Of a stretch of DNA of 64,000 nt, positions 21,464-33,124 are shown in pieces. This stretch comes from Paramacrobiotus metropolitanus (Eukaryota > Tardigrada > Eutardigrada > Parachela > Macrobiotidae): NCBI RefSeq assembly GCF_019649055.1, contig NW_026570255.1, forward strand, positions 1,054,001-1,118,000, in the 5' to 3' direction. Under the pieces are notes generated by a model, which searched no databases, had not been told where the DNA came from, and worked only from the letters and a program-made list of their open reading frames with translations. The translations under genes and the position numbers were made by a program. Each line of letters opens with the position of its first letter. Within the stretch, counting starts at the first letter, position 1.

Positions 21464-21831
21464 GGCTCATGTAAACTACAGGAAAAATCTGCGGGCAGCT
21501 TTCGATAGAAAATGCGCCGGCACCGTTTCGTTTACAACGACTTCGGGGGATCAATCGTGCACTTTTAATCTGATTTCTGCAATTAAAAACATTTTAGAAT
21601 GCTTTCAGCAAGGAAATAACAAAGCTGTTCTGGTAGAAAAAGATACGCCTCAAAGATTTAGACTATACGATTTAGATTTAGACTAAGACCTCAAAGATTT
21701 AGATTTAGACCCCAACAGTATAAGAATAAGGTCACGAGGGTATAAAATTCGGTGTGCTGAGAGTAGCTTAAGATGCGGACACGTTGCAGGTAAAACAACA
21801 GTAAAATGTACACATAATTTCCGATAAAAAT

Positions 21832-21874
21832 ACTCTCCGGTAAAAATAATTAACTTAGTTATTTTTACCGGAGT
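21832..21874. repeat. Perfect hairpin followed by a T run
   Basis: CTCCGGTAAAAATAA and TTATTTTTACCGGAG face each other around a ~9-base loop, followed by nine Ts. Could be the end of a small mobile element or a Pol III-like end; no associated gene found. Confidence 0.6.
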
Positions 21875-22037
21875 TTTTTTTTAATTTTCTCATTCTTCCA
21901 TTAAGGATCGATTTTCAACACTCGCTGGATTACCTTGAGTGATCATCGTTAAATCTTATCAGTATCTAGGGCAACTTTGTACGTGTTTTTATGGAGTGCA
22001 ATTTTTCAACGGCAACAGTTACAAGTTACAACAACTT

Positions 22038-24226
22038 TCACTTTCTATCAGTTACAGAGTAATTGCACTTTTCCAGCTGAATTTGAAACTTTTCCGCCCA
22101 TAATGCTAAACTTAGAAGGACTAGGTTTCTTCGTGGCATTCTTTCCAAGGAAGCTGCAGTCAGTTCTTTCATACTTTGTGGTTGCGGCACTCTCCATCTG
22201 TAATAAACAGCACTGTTAACGACTACGAAAACACAATGCGCTTTTTCGATGGTACGCGCCGCCTTCTACTGAAAGCACAACGCTCTGTACGACGGCAGCT
22301 CGGATGACATGCGATTGGCCGAACAGGTTTGTTTTTCGGAACAACTGAAACGCCGGTTAGCTAAAATTATTTTAAACTGCTTTCGCACATTCACACAGCC
22401 AAATGAACATACTGTTTAAAACAGGAACGCAGGGATTTCCAGTGCTTCTTCTTCCATAACCATGGCTTCTTGGACAGAATGACAATGCACGACTGTATTT
22501 TAACGTATTTCGCCTCTTCTACTGGATTGGCCAATTCATTAAGGTGGTTAAAAAACACCCCTTGCAGGTCGTGTAAGCAACCATGGGTGAACGAATACGT
22601 AAAGTCCAAACTGTCCACCAAGCAAGGCCAACGGTAGAAAGCATAACGTTTTAAAGCAATATGCCGGCAGATTTGCGGCAGGTATTTGGCGAGCAACGTG
22701 GTGTCGCCCGTAGTAAATAATTCTTCGGTACCGTCAGTTTCATTGTCAGCAATAACTAACCAATCCAGTTTGATGGACATATAGGATAGAATAGTCGCGA
22801 CCGGTTCTAGGAAATCCCGCCAGGGCCCCGCAAGATAAACGACTTTTGTGTATTCGGTCACCGACATTTGAATTCGATAAGCTAAGTCGTGGGCGGATTC
22901 CCAACGGTTTGGAGCGTGCGGTATAACTGCATCAGAGCACACGGCTGTGGATTGTATGGCCCTTTTCCAGTTTGTAGAAACCCTGCGAATTTTACACACG
23001 CAGCGGTTGGAACAGTCGGCCTACTATGGTATTAAGGTATTGTACCTTCGCAACCTGGTACGGTCGTACATGTCGAGGTACGAAAGGATAGCAACCTGTA
23101 TCGGTAAGGTGATGGATTCGATGGTCGACTCACAGCAGTTACCGCTTATTCGCCCCTTTGCCAAAGTGCGCACAGAGTGCATGCTGGTTCGTTCTCACCT
23201 ACAACACGACTTAAATAATACACAGGTTAAGTTTTGTTATATTTGCAAAAAATTGGCTCAGCCTGGCAGGCTAGCATTACGGTCGAAGTGGTAAATAAAA
23301 ATTATCATCTGCTGAATTTGCTGAATAAAAGTTTTATGAGAGCATTCCTGCAATAGCATGCGGACACCATTTGGCTTATGGTGCTGTGTATCTACCGGTC
23401 ATACTGAAGCGCATCATGTTGTTTTGGATCACAATTTGTGATGTGGAACGCGCCGCGGGGAGAAACTGCGCAACCCAGTTAACTCTCTCGAAGGCTTCGA
23501 CGCAAATAAATACGTCAATCTGGCGCTGTGAACGCGGATTCAGCGGACCACGGCTCAGCACTTGCATGCGATCACTGACTATAGCCGTAATAAGGGTCCC
23601 GGTATATTTCAGCCAATATTCGTGAAAACGGCGGCAGTTTAGGCATTTCTGCAGTTTCATGCCCACCCGAAGTGGTAACCGCAGAGTAGTTTTGCGGAAA
23701 GTGTCTTGTGACACGTTGCCCACCGTTGGGTGCCCAAATCTGCGGTAGCGGTAGCGTAGTTGCACGCGTGACCGGATATCTTCCCCGATGAGATATTCAG
23801 CGCTCCCCACGCCGCCGACGTCGACGTGAACATGCCGCAGCCACCAGGACCAGGGATAGCTGCGTTTATAAAAGTGCGTTTGCAGCTCGCGTGCCGGCAG
23901 CCAGACGGCTGGCCGACCGGCGCCTAGACTGATCAGGGCCTCGCTCGGGCGTCGGAGCATCCAGCAACCGATGCTTCGTGCGAGGTTTATGTTAAAACCT
24001 CCCTTCCCACGATTAGATGGTCGAACGGGATCCATTTGCCAAGTTTATCCCAGAAATTGGTCTTCACTAACAAATACCCGTCCTTCATGTCAAAGACATA
24101 TCCTCGGACTAGAATTCCTGTGTCGCTGATTACATCCACTAGGAATTCGTCATATATTCCGTCGGAGCAAAGTACCGGTGTGGGCATAAAATTCAGTACG
24201 AGAGCAAGATTTGGGGATGGGGACAT
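22038..24226 (-). pseudogene. F-box family locus F (four exons, frame break in exon 1)
   Basis: Exon 1 starts ATG at 24226 with the N-terminal domain Y-D-E-F-L-V-D-V-I-S-D-T-G-I-L then R-G-Y-V-F-D-M-K-D-G. After W-I-P-F-D-H-L the conserved reading moves to another frame (about 24030-23380), with A-V-W-L-P-A-R and a block F-H-E-Y-W-L-K-Y-T-G-T-L-I matching loci E and G. The F-box exon ends near 23046 (A-I-L-S-Y-L-D-M-Y-D). Exon 3, 22982-22413, gives V-S-T-N-W-K-R-A and ~190 more residues; exon 4, 22197-22038, has M-P-R-K-N-L-V-L-L-S-L-A-L-W. Exons 3-4 look intact. Because locus E shares the exon-1 break, either both descend from a broken ancestor or the family translates it in a way I cannot see. 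Confidence 0.65.
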
Positions 24227-24239
24227 GGTGCTCGTAAAT

Positions 24240-24990
24240 GTTATAGAAATGTATCAGAAGATTTCGATAATCAAATTTTCGGTTTCGCTTATGACGGTCT
24301 TGGAGAAATTAATACTGATCCAAGTCAAAGAACAAAATTAATAATAGCACGCTATTAAATAATAATAGCAGCTAGTTTGCTCTGGTATCGTTGTAAGGAG
24401 TTAAAAATTGATAGGCTCTGGTCGTAGTCGGATGATTTTGATTGAATGGTAAGCGATAAAAGTGAGATATTTACAGTATGCTATTACTGAAAGTCTGAGC
24501 ATAAGCTGTACAATTGAAAATACAATACGCCCTTTACAGTATTAAGTCTTAGCGGTGCAGCCTGCTTCGGCGGAGATGGGTTGCCGTTAGATGTACGAGG
24601 AGTATAATTTTCGATCGATACCTAATGCCGATGCTCGAGCAGCGACACTGCTGGAAGCCACCGCAACGCGCCGCAGTTATGTATTCGCTCATGCATCTGC
24701 AAATCGCAACGCTTTGCTGCTTCCCGTAGACGAAATTTTGATTTCCACCTGTCGGCAAGTGTGAAATTGGTATGGGTCAATAAGTAAAAATACTGCACTA
24801 AAAACAAAATATGTGAAATCAATCTGTTGCGTTTGTTCCTTTTCGGCCAGCGATGTCATGTATTTCCTTTCACATTTTCACAAGTAGTGCATAATGCCTT
24901 TAAAGGTGATAAAACGCCAACATACTGAAAGAATTTGTTACTATTTGCTATGCCTTTTTGCTTTTTTTTAGCGGCGTTGTACAATGCCGC
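24240..24990. other. Intergenic, no gene seen
   Basis: No convincing coding frame. The run ends where the 43-bp minisatellite starts. Confidence 0.5.
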
Positions 24991-25004
24991 CGACATACTG
25001 CAAG

Positions 25005-25790
25005 ATTTTACAATACATTTACAATACACCATTTACAATACACCAATACATTACAATACATTTACAATACACCATTTACGATACACCAATACATTACAAT
25101 ACATTTACAATACACCATTTACAATACACCAATACAATACAATGCATTTACAATACACCATTTACAATAATTACAATACGTTTACAGTGCATTTGATACG
25201 CCAATACATTACAATACATTTACAATACACCATTTACAATACAGCAATGCGTTACAATACGTTTACAATGCACCGTTTACAATACATGATACGTTACAAT
25301 ACATTTACAATACACCATTTACAATACGCCAATACGTTACAATGCGTTTACAATACGCCATTTACATGCGCCAATACGTTACAATACATTTACAATACAC
25401 CATTTACAATACACCAATACATTACAATACATTTACAATACACCATTTACAATACGCAATACATTACAATACATTTACAGTACACCATTTACAATACGCA
25501 ATACATTACAATACATTTACAATACACCATTTACAATGCAGCAATACGTTACAATGCATTTACGGTACACCATTTACAATACAGCAATACATTACAATAC
25601 ATTTACAATACACCATTTACAATACAGCAATACATTACAATACATTTACAATACACCATTTACAATACAGCAATACATTACAATACATTTACAATACACC
25701 ATTTACAATACACCAATACATTACAATACATTTACAATACACCATTTACAATACACCAATACAATACAATGCATCTACAATACACCATTT
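25005..25790 (+). repeat. 43-bp minisatellite, about 18 units
   Basis: The unit is built from TTACAATACA, TTTACAATACACCA and TTTACAATACACCAATACA blocks, total 43 bp, repeated for about 785 bp with point changes (A/G at several positions) and some shortened units. Because 43 is not a multiple of 3, the array stays open in all three forward frames and one frame runs 318 codons as a Tyr/Asn/Thr/Ile/His repeat. I treat these frames as by-products of composition, not genes. Confidence 0.95.
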
Positions 25791-26226
25791 TCGAAAGGCT
25801 AACACGAAATGTTCCTGTACTCAGAATGAAGTTGAATGAACTTATAACTACTGTGCTACAACGGGATCCGAGCAGGCTGACTGATAGTTGATTCTACAGA
25901 ATTTTCCGCAAATACGGAGATCGATATTAGTGCGTATAGTGTGTAACTAACATAAGCGCCTCGAATGGGCGCTAGTGTCATACTCCTCCATTTCGCTCGC
26001 GCAGCTTGTTTCCATCGACGCTATATTATTGATTTTCTTCCACCTTAACCATTCACCGCCTGCATTCTTTGCATAAACACTGCTACATACAAGTCTACCT
26101 CGGTACAGCATTTATCAGTAAAATCGAATATTGTGTGGATGTGTAAACCAGCCAGCGGTCGTCCAACATTTGTAAAAATGAATATTATGTGGATGCGTAA
26201 ACCGTATCAAAGAATTTCGAATGTAA

Positions 26227-28610
26227 ATGATTATGGCCAATGCAACTAAGATTCTCAAAGATCGACTGTATTTATCACAGTTTTACGACAAATTTGCCAT
26301 TGATGTCGTAAGGGATAGCACGATTTACAGAGGGTACGTGGTAGATGTGGCAGATGATGGGCTGATTATCGACTATCACCATTCTGGTCCATGCGTCGAG
26401 TGCGTACGTTTCTCGTGCGCCCGAGTGTTGCCGATAAAGCTAACTTCGGCCAGTCGTTATTGCCAACTACCACGTGAAAACGAGGAAGTGCTGACAAGGA
26501 ATTCTATGTAAGCCTTGCTGCTTAAGATCGGCCGAACTGTCTTTGCTGTTGATTTTGGAGTTTCCGGGGTTCATTGCCGGCTACGGCATTACAGATTGCT
26601 CAACGTTTTCGTTATAAAAAATTGTTTGAGCTTTTTTACGGTTACATACAGTATATGCATGACTCGACCACAATTACTGTCCAGTTGCTCTGTCGCTCGT
26701 CGCTAGGGAAATTTGGTTGTTCGGTCCCTGACATCTGGTAACGGCTAGGACAGAAAATTTCTACTCATGAACTTCATTCCATACCTTGTTCAAAGTTTAA
26801 TATTATATTTTCTTTTATCGTTGGGATTCGTTGCTAATGTCGATAATGGTTGGCGCTTTTCATTTTTTTTTGTCGTTATTTATCTGAAAGCTATCCTTTT
26901 GTGCGTGGCACTTGCAGTTTTCTTATCTAAAAAATAGTTGTTTCTTTAGACTGAGTTACGGCAGTTGTACGACTTCGAAATTATGCTGTGTATTACTACA
27001 TTTTGATACAATATTTAATGTCAATATTTAATATTTAGTTTATGGCACTACGATATTGCAGAAGATGGATGTTTCCAAACAAATTCAGTGGTAAAGCGAA
27101 AATCCGTGTTATACAGCCTCCACATGCAGTAACTGTCAACTCGATGGCCTAATAAACTTCTACTTTGCTATTCTTCGACGTTCCTTGGTTTGAATAATAA
27201 CAATACATGTTTTTCTCATGATAGCACTGTACTTGTTGTAGAAATCACCCTCTGACGTGGACGCCAGCTACATGCTTAGCCCTGGTACCTGAATACGGCG
27301 ATAAACCACCACTTCCTGCCGAAGAAGTATGCGCAATAGTGCGCATAACAGCATCTGTACCACCGCAGCTGCTGGCGGCAAAAAACGAACACTATTCTTA
27401 TCGCGCGTCACAAGCCCGCGTTCGCCAGGCGCGATGCTGGATGCCGGTGACCCATAAGACTTTCGAGAAATTCACCGTGCGATTCACCGCGTGTAGCCAG
27501 CCAACCTGCCCCTTTCCGGTGACACCGCTGTCTTACATGCTGAGCAGCCTGGACGTCGGACTTAAGCTATTCTGGCTGCAATATACCGGCACGCTGATTA
27601 TATCGGCCAATGATGATGGTATCACCGTTCTGCGTCGCCAAAAATTTAAAAGGGTTTCAAAAAGATTCCATCGATTGGTATTTCATTTGTACGAGCGCTT
27701 CTTGGCTTCCTTTTTCCGCAAAGATTTAGCGCTTTACAGAAGGATATCATTCACACAAAAAGGTGATTTTCTGAAGTTATTGGGTTGCTGGCAGAGGAAA
27801 ACAAACAAAGATAATCAAGAAACGAACGTTGCAGCGAGCTTAATTAATTATCACGAACTTATGTGCTTTTGCAATGCTCCTCTGTGCGTCCATTAAGTTG
27901 ACTGTATGCATTCTTAGATGCAAATGGGAGTTGGTTTATGACTACTTGGCGGAAGATGCAACTCTTTCCGAAATGGTTGGAAACTCATCGTCTGGAAGCT
28001 CTCGGTATACTGTGATCCTTATGAGTACTCTATAGCTGCCAGATAAATTGCACCACAGAGCCTGGTGTCCGGAAACTGGCGCTCACTATGCGCGATGTCA
28101 GGCAGCGGCCGGATCGGAAGGCGTTGGCATTTCGTCCAGCGGCAACAGTGATTTTCATATCATTTTATAGAGCGATATCTGCTTTAAAGTGGAAATCGCA
28201 TAAATGCGAAAACCACGGTTCATTTGCAATAATAAGAATTTCATTGGCCAGTGCAGAGTGCAGTGTAGATGACCTTTTTGCACAGCTGAACACTATCGTT
28301 CTGATGCGATTGTCATGGAATATGTTTGTCAGTGATTTATATTCTCATTTTTTCGACAAATAATTTTTCTAAGCGTAGCTTCATGGCATAATTTGGTCAA
28401 ATTACGGTATTTATAACTTCCGAGGTATCACAGCAGTCTACTACTGTATGTTCAGAAATTTACGGACTGATCCTGGTCTGATAACCCTATATTGTGTCTT
28501 CCAATTTCAGATCTTCCCGAGAGCTGCTTTACGTTCTCTGACTGCCCTGATGACGTCCTTGTGCAGATTGTGTCGAATTTAGATGTCATTACCCAGAAGA
28601 GTCTACGACG
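26227..28610 (+). pseudogene. F-box family locus G, truncated after the F-box
   Basis: First exon at 26227 (ATG) carries an N-terminal domain that bridges both subfamilies: Y-D-K-F-A-I-D-V-V like loci E/F, then G-Y-V-V-D-V-A-D-D-G-L-I-I-D like loci A-D. A second segment, about 27250-27896, contains T-F-E-K-F-T-V ... W-L-Q-Y-T-G-T-L-I-I ... D-D-G-I-T-V-L-R-R, matching E and F; its upstream part has a stop in this frame. A third exon at 28511-28610 (acceptor TTTCAG, donor GTGAGA) encodes the F-box start C-P-D-D-V-L-V-Q-I-V-S-N-L-D. I cannot find the following F-box half or the C-terminal exon, so the gene is probably broken or its 3' part diverged. Confidence 0.5.
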
Positions 28611-29199
28611 GTGAGAAAATCACACTGTGAAAAGCTGTGTCACTTGCTGTAAAAAACCATGAAAAACATACGTTTAGCATGCTTGCTTGGCATGGGAAAA
28701 TATTTTAATGTCGCATCCCAAATGAACAGAGGTAACGAGAAGGCCAAACCCATTACCAATACGTACGTACTCGTATATTACGCTGCGTTGCTGGCGCCTA
28801 GTAGTAGTAAGTATTGAAAAATTTGAAGCTGTGAAAGCAGTAGTGACCGCTCGAATATTTGTTCACATATGCAGGTGTTTTTCGATTGCAGTTATCGAAA
28901 AACAGGTCGACGGTTTTTCGACGCCAATCCATATTGGTTGTTTTTTTTTATTGTAAAATCCATTGCAAAAATGATGGGGCTTTCACATCAAAGATTTTGG
29001 CGCTTGCTATGGGAAAATTCAGTACTAATGATAAGTTACAAGATGTCGCCGTAAAACACGAACAAAACTTGAATTTTAATGTCTGTCTAGCACAAAGTTT
29101 GTACAAACTGAATTTGCATTTGCTAATTTGCATCTATTTAATTGTAAGTAAAAAGTATTTGCTAATTTGTATTTGCTAATTTACAAATATTTAATTGTA

Positions 29200-29372
29200 C
29201 TGTAGCGGCTCGATCAAGTGGCACCACAGAGTTGGTGTACGGGAAAACAGCACACATGCAGGCTGCAGCGTGTGCATGTCATGCGCTCGCAAGCTCGAGC
29301 AGTGCACACACTTTGCAAGTGCTGATTTCCCGTACACAAACTGTGTGGTGCCACTTGATCGAGCCGCTACAG
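29200..29372 (+). mobile_element. 173-bp MITE with CTGTAGCGG ends, copy 1
   Basis: Terminal inverted repeats CTGTAGCGGCTCGATCAAGT and its reverse complement extend about 45 bp. TA flanks both sides, consistent with a TA target duplication as in Tc1/mariner-type elements. A second copy of the same length lies at 35087-35259 in opposite orientation. Confidence 0.9.
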
Positions 29373-29548
29373 TAAACAAAAAGTGCAGGCTATGTACAGC
29401 TAAGGAGCTGCTTTGCAAGGGCCAGAGTACCATATGTATCACCCTGCTGCATTGTATCTGTATCTATGTATTTAAAGATTCTGCGCTGCACTGTATCTGC
29501 ATCTACGTTTACTGTAAAGAAGTTAAAACAGCAACAAACCTTACTTAT

Positions 29549-29606
29549 ACTAGGAAAAATTCACGTTGGCGTGCATTTGGCAGACCGGAGCGTAGCAGCT
29601 TTTCCG
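29549..29606 (+). repeat. 58-bp dispersed repeat, copy 1
   Basis: Includes CACGTTGGCGTGCATTTGG followed by AGACCGGAGCGTAGCAGC. The reverse complement, about 85-90% similar by eye, lies at 46266-46324. Not linked to a recognisable element. Confidence 0.7.
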
Positions 29607-29760
29607 GCAAAAATGTCCGGGGGGACAGGGGGGACATTTTTGCCGGTCACACTCGCGAGTGATAATAAATATTTAGCATCCTACTTGTAGCACGTTTAGC
29701 AAATACGTAACATACAGTAATTTAAATATAACAACAATACCAGCCAGCAGCAGTTTCGTA

Positions 29761-30952
29761 ATGACCTTCCATCACGGACAGGAATCAACGAAAGCATTAG
29801 TCTTGAATACAGAAGACCTTCGCTACGCTCCGGTCGATCAGTATATGCAACGTTGTAAACTGCTGCTAACGAATAAAGACATTTTTATTGTATCTCTACG
29901 TATCTCTGACATAACTGATCGCTTTAGAATATGTCGGACATGGAACCGTGTGTTGTCCTGCGCATCCATCAGCCGTGAAGTGATTGTCAGTGCTCCCTTA
30001 GGCTACCTTGCTGGATATAATCAGGCGCTGTATTTGGCCGATACGCTTTTCAGCTACACCACGACAAGAACGCGAGCTGTACTGCTGGACCAGTTCAGCC
30101 ACAGTCACAGCGGTACGATCCTTCCTGTTCTCCACGTCATCGGCTGTCCGGTTGGCTATTATCTGTCTTACCGCCACCGCAGCATCTGTCTGTGGCATGA
30201 ACTTGATCTCTATCCAGACGCTGACAACATGCACATATACTGCACCATGGTAATGGAAGACGACACGCGGAAAACACTAGGTAGGTTGCGTGAAGGCAGG
30301 GAACAGGGTGGTGAGTAATATAAGGAAAGAGCGGCCTTGTACAATTGTAGCCATGCTGAGTACATCATTATAAGAATGTCTTGAACACGGAGAAGCGCGT
30401 TCACCTGCATGCGATCCATAGTGCACACAACACATTTAATACAGTATTTCATGACGTGATTCTGCTTTAGAGATTCTGCTAGGCACGAAGAAGACATGCC
30501 AGAAAACCATAGCCTCATCGGACAAAGACTGGACGTACTGCTGCACGACCGGTACAATGAAGCAGGCCATTCACGGAATTCCGCTAACGCTAAATGTGTT
30601 AAACAATTTGTGCTATCTACACGAGCAAAAGAAGGAACGATCCTTAGAAATATGCAGTTACCAAACCGAGTGCGACGAAACACTACAGAGACTGGAAGAA
30701 GCACGCAGCATTTGGCCTATTGCCGCAGCAGCCACCGAAGTTCTGAGGAAAGCTTTCAAAGGCTACCGCTATACAATGCCTGATCGTAAGCTTCCGGTTC
30801 TGCAAGTTCCTCGGACGAGAGATTTGGATGACTACGAATCTGGCTCCATGTTCTGTCCGGAAATCCTAAAAGTGCTCATCCGCGAACGAAGGAGCCAACA
30901 CACCGGGTGCCACTCATCGGTCCCAGTGGCAAGCTGGCTGCGCTTTTGGTGA
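29761..30952 (+). CDS. F-box-like protein, divergent (locus H), two exons
   Basis: Starts ATG at 29761. Exon 1 ends at 30280 before GTAGGT; exon 2 begins at 30471 after TTTAG, with matching phase (G joined to AG), and ends TGA at 30952: 333 residues. Residues about 38-72 read I-F-I-V-S-L-R-I-S-D-I-T-D-R then I-C-R-T-W-N-R-V-L, an F-box-like pattern. The remainder is unrecognised. It lacks the N-terminal module of its neighbours but sits in the same cluster with the same F-box spacing, so it may be a distant relative. No frame break seen. Confidence 0.55.
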
Positions 30953-31430
30953 ATACATTTTCGCTTTAATTTGCCGGCACCGCTTGGGAGAAGTTAAAAC
31001 ATTTGCGGGCTTGGGAGAAATGATTCTGCTACAGTCGATAACCGGAACGGATATTCTAGTGGGCTTGGCGTTATTGAGAGCCTGCCCGTTTTTACGAATC
31101 GAGGGAAGCACTGATGTCCAATACAAACGCTCGGTTTAATTTTGAAATGTTCCGTCACTCAAGTAAACAACATAATTAGTCATAATAAGACGAAATTCGG
31201 TATTAGCAGTACCAGCAGATCCTCCCCTTAAGCGTTCACAGATAATGGACCACGAAATTGTAAAACGCGCTTCTACAAAACGTTTGCACCTGCTTGCGGT
31301 TGATACAAGTAAACCAAAAATAGTGAAAATTGTAAACAAGACAGATTTTCATACCAGAAACGCAATGTATCAAAAAATAGCAGAAGTTACCCTGACAAAG
31401 AAAAACGGCTGCCGACGAACCTCAGGAAGT
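30953..31430. other. Intergenic, no gene seen
   Basis: Separates the 3' ends of locus H and the convergent minus-strand gene. A plus-strand frame at 31245 is antisense to the latter. Confidence 0.4.
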
Positions 31431-32540
31431 TTAAAGGACGTCGTAAAGATCCGCAATAGCCGTCAGCTCCGCGAAGGTGCCGGTGCTTTTAACCACTTGA
31501 ACAACGGGCATTTCCGGGGAGCTATCGATAAAACTGTCATCAGTAGCATCCCACATTCTTTGCGCGATGACGATGATCTCCGGCAGCGTCGGCATGTACT
31601 TCGAAATGAGCTCTGCCGACTCCGATCCAGTAAAACAGTACTTCCGTGGAGAATCCGCGCCCTTGTTCAGCCCCTTGCTGAAAATTAATGCAATTAGGCA
31701 GGATTTTACATATAGAAATAATTTTGACTAAAAACTCCAAAGTGCTTGGAAGAAAAGCCACTGAACCGAAAACATGTCGCCCATTAGCGAACAGATATTC
31801 CTGTGTCAGTCATTGCATAATATTAAGGCTACCTACTTCGCTGGGCTAGCGCGCTTTACAATCCATCGCTTTAGACTTTCGCAAGTCATTCTTCCTGGGT
31901 TAATTGTAAATAGCAGAGTGTTGAATGGAGAACTCTTGACTTCATGGTTGGCAATAACTATCCCCTGGATACCCTTTTCCGAAAGGCGCCGAGTAGCGGT
32001 GGGTATCTCAGACGACGTATCTAAAACATACAACAGATGCAATGCGAACGAAAAATACAAGCTGAAACGAGTTCACTTACTGTTGGTTATCAAGACGATG
32101 TACTTGTATAAACGATCGGGGGGTCGCTGTTGGGGAAACGGCGACTGGTTTGATGTGGAAGAAGCGCAAAGCGTTGGCGACCGCTTTTGCGGCGATGCGC
32201 TGCTCGAAATCGTCAGCGAAGGGGGCACTTGCAGTGATTCCTCAGAATCGGGGTTCTGCGCCGATCGCGTTTTGGAAGGTTATGCGCTTGCGTGCATTTT
32301 TACTAGCATTTGAATTCTAAGCGTGCACTCATTCAGTGATTACCAGGCTAAATACAGGCATCCAATCAAAAATCGTTGGTGAGCGCAATTCACTTCCGGT
32401 TCTTGCAACTAGAACCATAGCCGTTTGTTTTCCGAGTACAGTAACTTTGTTTTGCGCGTGGAGCTTGAATTGTAATTTACCGATGATAACTGCCGGGGAA
32501 TATACCAGCCGTTTAAAGTGCCAAATATACAATTTGTAAC
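31431..32540 (-). CDS. Possible von Willebrand factor A-like gene, 3' exons
   Basis: Read on the minus strand, three exons join in phase: one ending at 32081 before GTAAGT with Y-K-Y-I-V-L-I-T-N; 32020-31837 (acceptor TTTTAG, donor GTAGGT) with T-A-T-R-R-L-S-E-K-G-I-Q-G-I-V-I-A-N; and 31677-31431 ending TAA, with C-F-T-G-S-E-S-A-E-L-I-S-K-Y-M-P-T-L. A strand, then A-x-x-L-x-x-x-G-I-x-x-x-V-I, then a late helix is what the second half of a VWA domain looks like. The 5' exons (perhaps including 32532-32329) could not be assembled, and no MIDAS motif (DxSxS) was found, so the family call is tentative. Confidence 0.4.
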
Positions 32541-33124
32541 AATGGTACAGTAGGATGCAACGGCTGTTGCCTTACTCCAGTCCGTTATATTCTCGCATGT
32601 GCTTCGCTGCCAATGGTAATAGCAATCACAGATTTCGGATTTGTTGAACAACAGGATTCCTTCTGTGACCTTTATTAAGTATTTTAGTACAAGTACACAT
32701 TCCGCGCGGTTTACTTTAGTGGAAACCGGTTTCACTAAAATTTCTTCGGTGTCAGTAAGTATTAGGAAAATTCAATTTGCTTGAGCTTTCCCGTATATTT
32801 GTACGGTCGCTTTTAACTTCGCATCATTTAATTGCCACCTGTAGAAATTGCTAAACATAATCCACTACGTCGTTAAACATCGCAGCCGAAGTCCCGACCA
32901 CGAGCATTCCACCTGGAAGGCTGCAAGCTGGATTTGTAATTCAATTGCGCTGTAGATGGCTTGCAATGAAGCCAGTGCACGCATCGCAAGTCTGACCGTA
33001 CGGAATTCCAGCATGTAAGCGCTTTCCTACCCGATTTTGCTCAATTCTTTTATGGTGTACTGTGTGATGCCCTCCGCATGACGCACATTACTGTGGAATT
33101 GATGTGGGTACTTATTATGCACCC
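32541..33124. other. Intergenic, no gene seen
   Basis: Between the minus-strand gene and pseudogene C. May hold 5' exons of the former, which I could not place. Confidence 0.4.

Noticed and set aside
25005-25790. CRISPR-like array
   Set aside because: There are no unique spacers; units abut directly and vary by point changes, and the DNA is eukaryotic.
24935-25891. 318-codon frame over the minisatellite
   Set aside because: The frame is open because the 43-bp unit lacks stops in every phase; it starts at a non-ATG codon and shows no unique domain.
31245-31688. 147-codon plus-strand frame
   Set aside because: It lies opposite a better supported minus-strand exon ending with a stop at 31431 and has no recognised domain.
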